Source: an uncultured Clostridia bacterium (GTDB lineage: Bacteria > Bacillota > Clostridia > UBA1381). Taken from it: a stretch of 64,000 nt of DNA. This document shows, one piece after another, positions 49,196-59,035 of this stretch (the stretch's first letter is position 1; each line of letters begins with the position of its first letter). The notes beneath the pieces are model-generated. The model was not told where the DNA came from. It worked only from the letters and a program-made list of their open reading frames with translations, and did not search any database. The stretch spans positions 124,001 through 188,000 of the forward strand of contig CAKSNH010000002.1 in the NCBI GenBank assembly GCA_934476075.1, given 5' to 3'. A program made the translations under genes and the position numbers.

Positions 49196-50278
49196 ATGTT
49201 TGAAAATGAAAAAAAGGTTTATGATTTACTTCAAGATGAGGAGTCGAAACAGATATTTTTAAATAAATTGCTATTTAATATTACATCGGATTGCAAGTAT
49301 GTAGATAGAATGGTTAAAGAATGTATTAAGTTAAGCGATATTGAGCGAAATCTGGGAAAAGAAATATATAGAAAAGATATTGATAGATTATATAAATTAA
49401 TAAATAAACGAAGAGTTATAATTTATGGAGCGGGTTCAAATGGACTTTGCTATGCAATTTTGTTTAGTAGAATAATGAAAGATGCAGATGTGGCGGCATT
49501 TTGTGACCAAAAGGCAGAAAAACAAAATTATAAATTCTATGGATTTGATGTAATTGATTTCAAGACTTTGATAGAAAAATATCAAGATTGCATTGTGATA
49601 ATAACTCCTCAGAATTATAAGACAGAAATATATAATGCGTTAATAGAAAATAATTTTAATGCGGATAATATTTACAAAGATTTGCCGTTTGATTTAGATA
49701 CTGTATTGGGACAATATTTTGATGATAAAATCATTAAATTTGGTCAGAATGAAATTTTTGCGGACGCCGGGTGTTTTGATTGCGGTACAGATATTGAGTT
49801 TATAAAAAGATGTCCCGATTATAAAAAAATTATAGCGTTTGAACCTGACATTAATAATATAGAAACGTGCAGAAAAGCTATTAAAAAAAGGAAAATCAGA
49901 GATATAGAGATTAAACAATGTGGTTTGTGGGATAAGAAAGATATTTTAAGGTTCAATGCCGGCAATGAAATGTTGTCTAATATCAATGAAAAAGGTGATA
50001 TAGCAATTAATGTTGATGCTATGGATAGTATTATTAAAGATGATAAGATTACATTTCTAAAAATGGATATTGAGGGGTCGGAATTAAAGGCACTGCATGG
50101 AGCAAGAAAAATTATACAAAGGGATAAACCTAAGTTGGCAATATGTGTTTATCATAAGCCGGAAGACATAATTGAAATACCGTTGTATATTAATTCTTTG
50201 GTGCCGGAATATAAGCTTTATATGCGGCACTATGGTTACACTCCGGCAAATACTGTTTTGTATGCTATAATTCAATGA
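49196..50278 (+). CDS. FkbM-family methyltransferase with N-terminal nucleotide-binding-like module (copy 2)
   Basis: A 360-residue paralogue of the gene at 47780. The first 60 codons and the last 80 or so codons are nearly identical in DNA to copy 1, while the central part (Rossmann-like module RRVIIYGAGSNG and the front of the methyltransferase domain) is clearly diverged. Catalytic motifs (EIFADAGCFDCGTDIEF, FLKMDIEGSELKALHGA) are intact, so it should be active, perhaps on another hydroxyl. GGAGAAAAG precedes the ATG. Confidence 0.88.
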   Translation: MFENEKKVYDLLQDEESKQIFLNKLLFNITSDCKYVDRMVKECIKLSDIERNLGKEIYRKDIDRLYKLINKRRVIIYGAGSNGLCYAILFSRIMKDADVAAFCDQKAEKQNYKFYGFDVIDFKTLIEKYQDCIVIITPQNYKTEIYNALIENNFNADNIYKDLPFDLDTVLGQYFDDKIIKFGQNEIFADAGCFDCGTDIEFIKRCPDYKKIIAFEPDINNIETCRKAIKKRKIRDIEIKQCGLWDKKDILRFNAGNEMLSNINEKGDIAINVDAMDSIIKDDKITFLKMDIEGSELKALHGARKIIQRDKPKLAICVYHKPEDIIEIPLYINSLVPEYKLYMRHYGYTPANTVLYAIIQ

Positions 50279-50288
50279 GAGGATAAAA

Positions 50289-51368
50289 ATGTTATTAAAA
50301 AATTGTGCTGTAAAGGATTTTTTTGAGAAATATACGGGGAAAAATACAGCTTGTTTCGGTGTTGGAAATTATTTTAACGGATTATGTGATGAGTGTCGGG
50401 ATAAGGAGATAAATATAAATTTTTTATGCCTTATTGATAATGATGAGCTGAAACAAGGAAAAACATATTTGGTAAATGGTAAAAAAATACCGGTTATCTC
50501 GGTTGAACAGGCGGCAAAGAGTAATATTGATGTAATTATAATTGCCAGTGCATATTATTCGCAAATAATACGGCAGCTTGAAAGTTACAGTGAGTTTGAA
50601 AATATTGAGTGTTATATATATCCGTTGATGGTGATTTCGGAGAATAGGACATCAGAGATAATTAATCCTCCGAAAGGTGAAATAAAAATACCCAAGATTA
50701 TACATTATTGTTGGTTCGGAAAAAATCCTAAGCCCGAATTTGATAAAAAGTGTATAGAAAGCTGGAAGAAGTATTGTCCGGATTATGAAATAATCGAATG
50801 GACTGAAAAAAATTATGATATAGAAAAAAACAGGTATACACAAGAAGCATATAAACATAAAAAATGGGCTTTTTTGAGTGATTATGCAAGACTGGATATT
50901 TTATATAATTACGGTGGTATATATTTTGATACAGATGTTGAGGTAGTAAGAAATATAGATGAATTATTAACCTATGATGCATTTATGAGTATTGAGATGG
51001 CGGGCGGAGTTAATTCGGGAAACGGAATGGGTGCGAAAAAAGGGATGCCTGTTGTAAAAGAAATGATGGATATGTACAATAATATAAAAATATTAAATGA
51101 AAACGGTAAGTATAGAACAATTCCGAATGCTAACTATGAAACCAATATATTAAAAAAATATGGATTTAAAAAGAATAATAAATTTCAGATAATAGATGAT
51201 GTAGCGATTTATCCGTTTGAATATTTTGCAAGTAAAGTTGTAGGATTAGAGTACATAGTTGATTTCAAAGATAAGTATTCAATACACCATTATAATCAGT
51301 CTTGGGTAGACGATAAAGAGATTTCGGATAGTTTTAAAGATAGAATTTTAAAATTATTAAATGAATAA
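50289..51368 (+). CDS. GT32-type glycosyltransferase (DXD) with N-terminal nucleotide-binding-like module
   Basis: A 359-residue protein. Residues about 1-125 are a Rossmann-like module (KNTACFGVGNYFNG, LCLIDNDELKQG, VIIIASAYYSQII). The catalytic part starts at IPKIIHYCWFG (about 140) and has the DXD sugar-nucleotide motif in LYNYGGIYFDTDVEV, as in the capsular GT32/Gly_transf_sug family. GAGAGG lies before the ATG. A paralogue follows at 51387, and a decayed fragment lies at 48872. Confidence 0.88.
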   Translation: MLLKNCAVKDFFEKYTGKNTACFGVGNYFNGLCDECRDKEININFLCLIDNDELKQGKTYLVNGKKIPVISVEQAAKSNIDVIIIASAYYSQIIRQLESYSEFENIECYIYPLMVISENRTSEIINPPKGEIKIPKIIHYCWFGKNPKPEFDKKCIESWKKYCPDYEIIEWTEKNYDIEKNRYTQEAYKHKKWAFLSDYARLDILYNYGGIYFDTDVEVVRNIDELLTYDAFMSIEMAGGVNSGNGMGAKKGMPVVKEMMDMYNNIKILNENGKYRTIPNANYETNILKKYGFKKNNKFQIIDDVAIYPFEYFASKVVGLEYIVDFKDKYSIHHYNQSWVDDKEISDSFKDRILKLLNE

Positions 51369-51386
51369 GAAAAAAGGGATTTTTAT

Positions 51387-52505
51387 ATGATATTAAAAAA
51401 TTGTACAATAAATGAATTGGTTGATAAAATGAAAAGGAAAAAAGCAGTTTGCTTTGGTGTTGGAGAGTTTTTTTTTGATTATGTGTTAGGGACGTGCAAC
51501 GAAGAACATTTAGAAAAATATATTCATATGCTGATGGACAATTCAAAGGAAAAGCAGAATACGTCTATAAATTTTAACAATGCAATTCTAAAAATTGCGT
51601 CTGTCGAACAAATAAAAGAACAATTAACAAGCGAACATATAATTATAATAACATCTATGCATTATGCAGAGATGGTTAAACAATTAAATCAAATAAAAGA
51701 ATTTGATAATATTGAGTGCTATATTTGGGTATTTGCGATGGGGAAATATGATGACAGTTCTGAATTATGCGGGATACTATCCGAGAACGCTAAGCTGACG
51801 ATGAAAATACCGAAAGTAATACATTGGTGTTGGTTTGGAAGAAATCCATTGCCGGAGAAAGAAAGAAAATGCGTGGAAAGCTGGAAAAAATATTGTCCTG
51901 ACTATGAGATAATAGAGTGGAATGAGGATAATTTTGATATAAACAGCAATCAATATGTTAAAGAAGCGTATGAATGTAAAAAGTGGGCATTTGTTACCGA
52001 TTACGTTAGACTGTGGGCGATATATAATTATGGCGGTATATATATGGACGCTGATGTTGAAGTGTTAAAACCGCTGGATATATTTTTATGTCATAATGCT
52101 TTTTCGGGATTTGAAAGCTATAATATTATTCCGACAGGTATTATGGGTGGAATTAAAGGTAATAAATGGATTGAAAATTTATTGAGTTATTATGATAATA
52201 AGCATTTTGTTGAAAACGGGGAAATGGGTTTGACATCAAATGTTAGGGTAATAACACAAATGACAAGAGATAAGTATGATATAAAACTATGTAACAGGTA
52301 TACAGATACTGATGATTTTGTGATGTATCCTATGGAAATTTTTTGCCCGATTAATCCTTTGACAAAAGAAATTAGAATTACGAATAATACATATACCATT
52401 CATAGATTTACATCTTCATGGGCAAAGGATAAAAGTGTGTTTGATAACCAAGATGAAAAATTAAACTATATTTTGAATTTATTTAAAGACGGAGAGAATA
52501 AATGA
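51387..52505 (+). CDS. GT32-type glycosyltransferase (DXD), second paralogue
   Basis: A 372-residue relative of the preceding protein with the same order: module (KKAVCFGVGEFFFD, HMLMDNSKEK, HIIIITSMHYAEM) then catalytic domain (IPKVIHWCWFGRNPLP, YNYGGIYMDADVEV). The difference in the DXD context (DTD versus DAD) suggests the donor or acceptor differs. AAGGGA lies before the ATG. Its stop overlaps the next start (ATGA). Confidence 0.88.
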   Translation: MILKNCTINELVDKMKRKKAVCFGVGEFFFDYVLGTCNEEHLEKYIHMLMDNSKEKQNTSINFNNAILKIASVEQIKEQLTSEHIIIITSMHYAEMVKQLNQIKEFDNIECYIWVFAMGKYDDSSELCGILSENAKLTMKIPKVIHWCWFGRNPLPEKERKCVESWKKYCPDYEIIEWNEDNFDINSNQYVKEAYECKKWAFVTDYVRLWAIYNYGGIYMDADVEVLKPLDIFLCHNAFSGFESYNIIPTGIMGGIKGNKWIENLLSYYDNKHFVENGEMGLTSNVRVITQMTRDKYDIKLCNRYTDTDDFVMYPMEIFCPINPLTKEIRITNNTYTIHRFTSSWAKDKSVFDNQDEKLNYILNLFKDGENK

Positions 52506-53632
52506 TTAAGGTTGCAATATTTGGAGCAGGAAAATTTGGACAATATATAAAAGAAATATTAGAAAAAAAAGTTGAAGTAAAATGTTTTATTGATAATAAT
52601 AAATCAATACAAAATACAAAAATATGCGGCTATGAAGTTGTTTCTGTTGAAAATTTTGTTGAGAACTATGCTAATATTGTTGATAATGTATTAATAGCAA
52701 TGGCACATCCAAGAGCTACTTATCAAGTAATTAGTCAGCTTAGAACTAATCATATTAACCACATTTATTATGTGTCAAAAGAAGTATTGGATTTTAAACT
52801 GGATATAATAGGTAATGATGGCGAGTTTAATAATTATGTTATTGAATTAGATAAGTATAACAATATTATACCTCAGTTGGAAACACATATTATAGATTCA
52901 TGTAATCTAAATTGTAAAGGATGTACGCATTTTTCAAATTTGTTTGATAAAAATAGTATTGTACCATTGGATACATTTATAAATGATTTAAAATTAGTAA
53001 ATAGTAATGCGTTTGTATTGAGATTTTTTGTTATGGGCGGAGAACCGTTATGTAATGATAATGTTATAAGATATATTGAAGAAGCGAGAAAATTATTACC
53101 TAAAACGGATATAAGGTTATTAACTAATGGATTATTAATTCCTAAAATGCAAGAAGATTTTTTTGTTACATTAAAAAATAATAATATTTCTGTTACTATA
53201 TCGCAATATCGACCGACATCGAAAATTAAAGCAGACATTGAAAAGATATTGAATAAATACGGCATACATTATATTATGTCAGAAGAAGTAGATGGATTTA
53301 TTAAAAATTTAATGTATAGCAAGAATAATAATCCTAAATATTCATTAGAACATTGTTATGCACAAGGGTGTATTAATATAAGAAACGGGAAATTATATCA
53401 ATGTCCGCTTGAAACATTTTTGTATAAATTTCAAGAATATTATAAGATAGATTATAAAATTAATACCGGAATCTCATTAGATAAAGTGTGTGATATAAAA
53501 AATATATTGGATTGTCTTTATAATACACCACAAGAAATTTGCAGTTATTGTGGGGAATATAAGCATGAGTTTTTTTGTTGGGAGCAGAGTTTACAACCGA
53601 AAATAAGTGATTGGATGATTACCGAAGAATAG
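52502..53632 (+). CDS. radical SAM protein with N-terminal nucleotide-binding-like module (copy A)
   Basis: A 376-residue protein. Residues 1-100 form a Rossmann-like module (VAIFGAGKFGQYI, CFIDNNKS). The radical SAM domain follows with the 4Fe-4S ligands Cys134, Cys138 and Cys141 (CNLNCKGC) and the SAM-contact motif MGGEPL. The C-terminal region has more cysteines (HCYAQGC, YQCPLE, CSYCGEY, FCW) that could bind an auxiliary cluster, as in SPASM-type enzymes. It probably does radical chemistry on a sugar or peptide in this pathway; the substrate is unknown. Confidence 0.85.
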   Translation: MIKVAIFGAGKFGQYIKEILEKKVEVKCFIDNNKSIQNTKICGYEVVSVENFVENYANIVDNVLIAMAHPRATYQVISQLRTNHINHIYYVSKEVLDFKLDIIGNDGEFNNYVIELDKYNNIIPQLETHIIDSCNLNCKGCTHFSNLFDKNSIVPLDTFINDLKLVNSNAFVLRFFVMGGEPLCNDNVIRYIEEARKLLPKTDIRLLTNGLLIPKMQEDFFVTLKNNNISVTISQYRPTSKIKADIEKILNKYGIHYIMSEEVDGFIKNLMYSKNNNPKYSLEHCYAQGCINIRNGKLYQCPLETFLYKFQEYYKIDYKINTGISLDKVCDIKNILDCLYNTPQEICSYCGEYKHEFFCWEQSLQPKISDWMITEE

Positions 53633-53649
53633 GTGAAGGGAGTACATAA

Positions 53650-54777
53650 ATGAATTTAGCTATATGGGGTTATTGTGAACGTGGAATTAAATGTGCAGGT
53701 ATAGTTGAAAAGTATTTAAAAAATGATAAAGTGGTATGTTATATAGATAATAATTTTGATAAAATAAATCTAAATGATAAAATTCCTGTTATATCTGTAT
53801 ATACATTAAAACAGAAGATTGATAAAAAAGAAATAGATAAAATAATCTTTCCTGAACTTTTGAATTTAACATTAAATAGTATATATAAGCAATTATATAA
53901 TATTGGTATAGATTATTTTGATTTAATATATTATACGAGTATTAATATTTTTGAAAAAAATGCACGGAGCTTAGGTGAGTTTGAAAAACTGATTGAAAAA
54001 GAAAAGGAAATATTACCGTCTATTGCAAGCATGGAAATAGAAATAGTGAAACAATGTAATTTAAAGTGCAGAAGATGTTCACATTTTTCAAACTTATTCG
54101 ATTGTGAGCAATACGCAGATATAAATGTATTTAAAAAAGATATAAAAGAACTTCATAAAAAAACGGAGGATATAGTTGAATTTAAATTGTTGGGCGGAGA
54201 GCCGTTTTTAAATGAGAATTTAGCTGAGTTTATTTATGCAGTAAAAGCCGAGTTCCCTAATGCAAATGTTATAATATTATCTAATGCGTTGATTATAAAA
54301 AATGTATGCGAAGAAACTTTGAATGTAATAAGACAAACAAATTCCAAAATTATAATTACTTTGTATCCTGTGATGAAATATAAGATTGATGATGTTATTA
54401 CATACTTAAAAGAAAAAGAAATAAGGCACAGTGTGGGATATTTAGCAGACGAGTTCGGAAAAATATTTAGCGGAGAACCTATAAATTCACCTATGCAGTC
54501 TATGCATGAGTGCATATCGTCGACCTGTCACGGCATGGAAAATGGTAAGATATTTAAGTGTATTTTGCAAGCTAATATAGGTGTTTTTAATAAAAAGTTT
54601 AATAAAGAATTGCCATATGATTATGTTGACTTATATGACGAAAGCATGAATAGTGATAAATTAAAAAAATATTTTTTAAATCCATGTTCTTTGTGTAATT
54701 ATTGCGGCAAACCTGTTTATTACAAATGGGAAAGAAGCGGTGATAATGTGAAAGCAGAGGATTGGTTAAAGGATTGA
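53650..54777 (+). CDS. radical SAM protein with N-terminal nucleotide-binding-like module (copy B)
   Basis: A 375-residue paralogue of the preceding protein. It has a module at 1-100 (LAIWGYCERG, CYIDNNFDK), radical SAM cysteines 136, 140 and 143 (CNLKCRRC), LGGEPFLNE, and C-terminal cysteines (ECISSTC, FKCILQ, CSLCNYCGK). The first glycine motif is degenerate (GYCERG instead of GAGKFG). AAGGGAG precedes the ATG. Two tandem radical SAM genes in a glycan operon are unusual. Confidence 0.85.
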   Translation: MNLAIWGYCERGIKCAGIVEKYLKNDKVVCYIDNNFDKINLNDKIPVISVYTLKQKIDKKEIDKIIFPELLNLTLNSIYKQLYNIGIDYFDLIYYTSINIFEKNARSLGEFEKLIEKEKEILPSIASMEIEIVKQCNLKCRRCSHFSNLFDCEQYADINVFKKDIKELHKKTEDIVEFKLLGGEPFLNENLAEFIYAVKAEFPNANVIILSNALIIKNVCEETLNVIRQTNSKIIITLYPVMKYKIDDVITYLKEKEIRHSVGYLADEFGKIFSGEPINSPMQSMHECISSTCHGMENGKIFKCILQANIGVFNKKFNKELPYDYVDLYDESMNSDKLKKYFLNPCSLCNYCGKPVYYKWERSGDNVKAEDWLKD

Positions 54778-54783
54778 TAAAAA

Positions 54784-55959
54784 ATGAAACAGATGAAAAA
54801 ACCGTTTATTTCAATTATTATTGCAGTATATAATAATGAGAAATATTTGCCGTTTGCGGTGAATAGTGTTTTGAAACAAGACGTTAAAGATATAGAAATT
54901 ATAATAATAGATGATGGCTCAACGGATAATACAACTATTATTGCTGATGAATTAGCTAAAAGTGATAACAGAATTAAAGTTATACATCAAGAAAATCAGT
55001 GGATTTTTGCAAGTTTTAATAATGGTATTGAAATTGCAAAGGGTGAGTATATATACATATTAAATTCAGATGATACATTAGTAGATGGCTGTTTAAAGAT
55101 ACTTGAAAATATGGCAATGGAGTATAAACCTGATGTGATTTTCACAAAAGTAACAGTTAATGAATGTGATGAAAACCAGAATATTATTAAATATGATTGT
55201 GGCAACAGGAATAGTTTGGTAACGGAAGACAAATATTTATTAAAAAAACAAGATATTATTGATAATTTTGGGTGGCTTATAGAAACACTGTTATTTGATG
55301 ACCAAGCAAATTTATATGCGGCTAATATTTTAAAAAAGTATAAATTTAGAAATGATGTATATGGTGCGGATACATTATATAATATTCAAATTGCAGATGA
55401 ATTAAATTCAGCGATAGTATATTCGGGAGAGGTATATCAACATTATATATATAATCTTGATAATATGAATACAGCTGTGGGAAAATATTATGGATATGAA
55501 CATAGTATGTACAATGAGATATATAATGGATATATTAAATTAATTAATAAATGGAATATTAAGAATATGACATTGCTGAAAAAAATGTATAGAACAAGAT
55601 TGAGTTTATATACATCAGAAATGCTTGCAATGCAATATAAAAATTGTAAATTAACTATTGATGAGAAAATATGTAAAGTTATTGATGAAAATGTAGATGA
55701 ATTTATAGTTGAATGTGCGAGAAAATCAAATTGTGAAGAAGAATTAGAAAGCAGAATTTTATCTTTTTTAAGAGAGCTGTTTATAAAAGAAGTACCGAAA
55801 AAGACGGACAAGTATTATTTTATGTATGAACTGTTAGAGAGTTTGTTAAGGTATGAAAAAGATGAGGTGGATATTAAACGTATATATGACGGTGTGTATA
55901 ATGAGAAAAATCCTAAAAGGATTGGAAAGATATTTTTTGATAAGATAATTGATAAGTAG
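54784..55959 (+). CDS. family 2 glycosyltransferase
   Basis: A 391-residue GT-A-fold inverting transferase: FISIIIAVYNNEKYL (8-22), IIIDDGSTDNT (about 39-49) and the DXD-type NSDDT (near 100). The C-terminal 170 residues are helical and probably give acceptor specificity. AAAGGA precedes the ATG. The remnant at 45875 is from the same family. Confidence 0.93.
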   Translation: MKQMKKPFISIIIAVYNNEKYLPFAVNSVLKQDVKDIEIIIIDDGSTDNTTIIADELAKSDNRIKVIHQENQWIFASFNNGIEIAKGEYIYILNSDDTLVDGCLKILENMAMEYKPDVIFTKVTVNECDENQNIIKYDCGNRNSLVTEDKYLLKKQDIIDNFGWLIETLLFDDQANLYAANILKKYKFRNDVYGADTLYNIQIADELNSAIVYSGEVYQHYIYNLDNMNTAVGKYYGYEHSMYNEIYNGYIKLINKWNIKNMTLLKKMYRTRLSLYTSEMLAMQYKNCKLTIDEKICKVIDENVDEFIVECARKSNCEEELESRILSFLRELFIKEVPKKTDKYYFMYELLESLLRYEKDEVDIKRIYDGVYNEKNPKRIGKIFFDKIIDK

Positions 55960-55972
55960 AAGGGAGGATAAT

Positions 55973-57181
55973 ATGAGAATACTTTGGTTAAATAATATTG
56001 TGCTACCGGATTTTTGTGAGGAATTCAATATTAGGAGAACAGTATTTGGTGGTTGGATAACAGGAATGTTATCTAAAATAGAAAAGTATAAAAATATAGA
56101 TATTGGTTTATGTTTTCCGATATTTGATGAGTGTCGAATGAAAAATGGCGAACATGGCGGACATAAATTTTATTCTTTTCATTTTGAGCCTGTTAAAGTT
56201 ACCGAGAAACAAATACAAGAATTTATAGATATTTTAAATGATTACAGACCGGATGTTATACATATATGGGGGACGGAATTTCCACATTCATTAGCGATGG
56301 TTAAGGCTTGTGAAAAGGTTGGGTTGTTGGATAAAGTTGTGGTTAGTATACAAGGTTTGATATCAATATGTGCAAAATATTACACATTTGGATTACCTAG
56401 TAACATAAAAGAATTTAATGAATTTAAAAATGTAGAAGAAAATTTTAAAGAGCGTGGAAAATTAGAAAGTGAAGTAATTAGAAAAGTACATCATGTAATA
56501 GGAAGAACAGACTGGGACAAGGCTTATACAAATAGTATAAATAAAAATGTAAAATATCATTTTTGTAATGAAATTTTAAGAAATGAATTTTATGAAAATA
56601 TAAGAAAATGGAATATTAATAATTGTGAGCGATATTCTATTTTTGTAAGCCAAGCAGACTATCCTATAAAAGGGTTACATTTTTTACTTAGAGCGATGCC
56701 ATATATACTTAGTGAATTTCCAAATACACATATTTATGTAGGTGGAAGAAATATTATAGATGTTGATAAAAGAGATATGTATGCAAATTATATAAGTGAA
56801 TTAATAAACATATATAATTTGGAAAAACATATAACTTTTTTGGGAATGTTAAATGAAAAGGATATGTGTAGACAATATTTAAAATCAAATGTATTTGTTT
56901 CGGCATCTACAATAGAAAATTCGTCAAACTCGGTAGGTGAGGCATTAATGTTAGGTGTGCCTGTTGTTGCTTCATATGTAGGCGGAATAAGCAATTTAAT
57001 AAAACATGAGGAAAATGGTTACTTATATCAGTGCGATTCAGTTGAAATGTTAGGATTTTATGTAAAAAAAGTATTTGCAAATAAGGTACATTTGAATGGA
57101 GGCTTGAGTTCTGTTAATTTTGACAGGGAAGATAGTGTGAAAAATAATATTAATATTTATAAAGATATAATAGGTGAATAA
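55973..57181 (+). CDS. family 4 (GT-B) glycosyltransferase
   Basis: A 402-residue retaining-type transferase. The N-terminal half binds acceptor (MRILWLNNIVLPDF, HIWGTEFPHSLA) and the C-terminal half the nucleotide sugar, with the E-x7-E-like motif in SSNSVGEALMLGVPVVASYVGG split near residue 330. The ATG at 55973 follows GGGAGG; an in-frame ATG eight codons earlier lies inside the GT2 gene. Confidence 0.92.
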   Translation: MRILWLNNIVLPDFCEEFNIRRTVFGGWITGMLSKIEKYKNIDIGLCFPIFDECRMKNGEHGGHKFYSFHFEPVKVTEKQIQEFIDILNDYRPDVIHIWGTEFPHSLAMVKACEKVGLLDKVVVSIQGLISICAKYYTFGLPSNIKEFNEFKNVEENFKERGKLESEVIRKVHHVIGRTDWDKAYTNSINKNVKYHFCNEILRNEFYENIRKWNINNCERYSIFVSQADYPIKGLHFLLRAMPYILSEFPNTHIYVGGRNIIDVDKRDMYANYISELINIYNLEKHITFLGMLNEKDMCRQYLKSNVFVSASTIENSSNSVGEALMLGVPVVASYVGGISNLIKHEENGYLYQCDSVEMLGFYVKKVFANKVHLNGGLSSVNFDREDSVKNNINIYKDIIGE

Positions 57182-57182
57182 T

Positions 57183-58118
57183 ATGGAATGTTTTAATTAT
57201 CAGTGTGCAAAAGTTGTTTGGATGCAAAAAGGTGCAGACGATGGGCTGTTAAAAAAATATGATGAAATGTCACGGGAAGAATGTAATTGGTTATTTAGTG
57301 ATAATAAATTTTGGCTGATATATATATCTATTTTATATGAATTAACTAAATATGATTACGCAGAAAAAATACTGAAAAAATATATAAAGTATTTTGGATT
57401 AAAAGATATAGAAAAGTATGGACTTGTATCAATGTTGGCATACAAATTGAGATATTCAAATGATAAAATAAAAGCGTCGGCAAGAGCTATGAATATATTA
57501 GAAACAAGTATACAAGATAATTTGTTATATAAATATACCAAAAATAAGAGCATTGCGATTGTTGGAAATTCACCATCTGGAATAGGATTAAAACAAGGAA
57601 AAGAAATTGACAATCATGATATTGTAATAAGATTTAATAATTATTCTTTACAAGGATATGAAGAAGACTATGGTAAACAAACAGATATATGGATGAGAAA
57701 TGGTGGTAGTGATATTAATAGAAGAAGTAATGTAAGTGATTTTGGTCAAGTTGTTTTAAGCGTTGATTACAGACATTTTGAATTAAATGAATCCATTGTA
57801 GAATTTATAAATGAAAATACGAATAAAGGAATCATAATCACAGGAATACCATCAGAAAGTTTTTTTGAATTATATAAAACTAGTAGAATATCATGGCCAA
57901 CGGCAGGATTGATAATATTTTGGTATTTAAAAAAATATGGATTAGTAAAAAAAATAGATTTATACGGATATTCTTTTTTAAATAAAAAGAATACAGAAGA
58001 TTTTCATTATTATAAAAATAATACATCAAAACAATTTAAAGAAATATATCGTCAGGTGGGAATATATCATAATATGAATGGTGAGTCAGAGTTTATAAAA
58101 TATTTATTGAGGTTATAG
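57183..58118 (+). CDS. GT29-like (sialyltransferase-family) protein, copy A
   Basis: A 311-residue protein. Residues about 1-115 are helical; then SIAIVGNSPSGIG, KEIDNHDIVIRFNNY and TDIWMRNG resemble the CMP-binding sialyl motif L of family 29 transferases, with ISWPTAGLIIFWYL and DLYGYSF resembling the small motif. A NeuA-like enzyme is encoded two genes on. The ATG at 57183 follows AGGTGA; a GTG three codons earlier overlaps that site. The family is inferred from motifs. Confidence 0.75.
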   Translation: MECFNYQCAKVVWMQKGADDGLLKKYDEMSREECNWLFSDNKFWLIYISILYELTKYDYAEKILKKYIKYFGLKDIEKYGLVSMLAYKLRYSNDKIKASARAMNILETSIQDNLLYKYTKNKSIAIVGNSPSGIGLKQGKEIDNHDIVIRFNNYSLQGYEEDYGKQTDIWMRNGGSDINRRSNVSDFGQVVLSVDYRHFELNESIVEFINENTNKGIIITGIPSESFFELYKTSRISWPTAGLIIFWYLKKYGLVKKIDLYGYSFLNKKNTEDFHYYKNNTSKQFKEIYRQVGIYHNMNGESEFIKYLLRL

Positions 58119-58129
58119 GAGAAATAAAT

Positions 58130-59035
58130 ATGTATGAATTTAACAATGAAATTGTTCAAGCAATATGGTCTACGGCAAATAGTAATGAGGAAATATTATC
58201 AATGTTTGAAACTGTGTTTACTGACCCTGTCACATGGGAACGTACAAATAATAGGGCATGGTTGGTGTATTTATCTTGTTTGATAGAAAATGATGATAAT
58301 AAGATGGCAGAAAAAGTATTAGGAGAGTATTGTAAATTTTATGGATTAAAAGATATAGAAAAGTATTTATTGGTATCAAAGTTTTGCGATAAAATGGCTA
58401 TAAATAATTTAGAAATTAAGAAATCAGCAGAAATTTATGATGGATTTAATAATAATTATTTATTGGATTCATTATATAATAAATTAAAATTTAAAAGTAT
58501 AGCATTAGTGGGAAATTCGCCGTGTGAAATAAATAGTAACGTGGGAAAAGAAATCGATGAACATGATATTGTTATTAGAATGAATAAATTTATTAAAAAT
58601 ATAAATGATTATGGCGAAAAATGCAATATTTATGCCTTATCAGGTAATCAGAATTTCTATAAAAATGGAACAGGTAATGATGTAATAATTGTTGAGGACT
58701 ATTTGCATATGGCATTTAATTGGGATGAATATAGAAATGATATTTACAATGTTATAAAAAATGAAAATATTGAAGTATCAACAATTCCAACAAGCATATT
58801 TAAAAATATTAAAACCAAATATCCATTATTAAATTTAGATATTGGAAAAATACTTATATGGATATTGCTGGTTGAATTTAAATTTGCTATTGATTGTTAT
58901 GGAATGACATCTATACAGAAGTTAAAAGAAAATGGGATTACAAACCCTATAAGTCAAAACAAATATTGTGATAAAAAGATTTTTGCTGGTGAAGAAGGAT
59001 ATATATATTCAATAATCAATAAGAAGGTGGATTAA
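58130..59035 (+). CDS. GT29-like protein, copy B
   Basis: A 301-residue paralogue of the preceding protein, sharing YGLKDIEKY in the helical part and SIALVGNSPCEI, KEIDEHDIVIRMNKF in the nucleotide region. The downstream part is more diverged: WPTAGLIIFWYL is replaced by LDIGKILIWILL, and GYSF by GMTS, so it may have a changed substrate or reduced activity. AGGAG lies before the ATG. The NeuA-like gene follows with no gap. Confidence 0.7.
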   Translation: MYEFNNEIVQAIWSTANSNEEILSMFETVFTDPVTWERTNNRAWLVYLSCLIENDDNKMAEKVLGEYCKFYGLKDIEKYLLVSKFCDKMAINNLEIKKSAEIYDGFNNNYLLDSLYNKLKFKSIALVGNSPCEINSNVGKEIDEHDIVIRMNKFIKNINDYGEKCNIYALSGNQNFYKNGTGNDVIIVEDYLHMAFNWDEYRNDIYNVIKNENIEVSTIPTSIFKNIKTKYPLLNLDIGKILIWILLVEFKFAIDCYGMTSIQKLKENGITNPISQNKYCDKKIFAGEEGYIYSIINKKVD

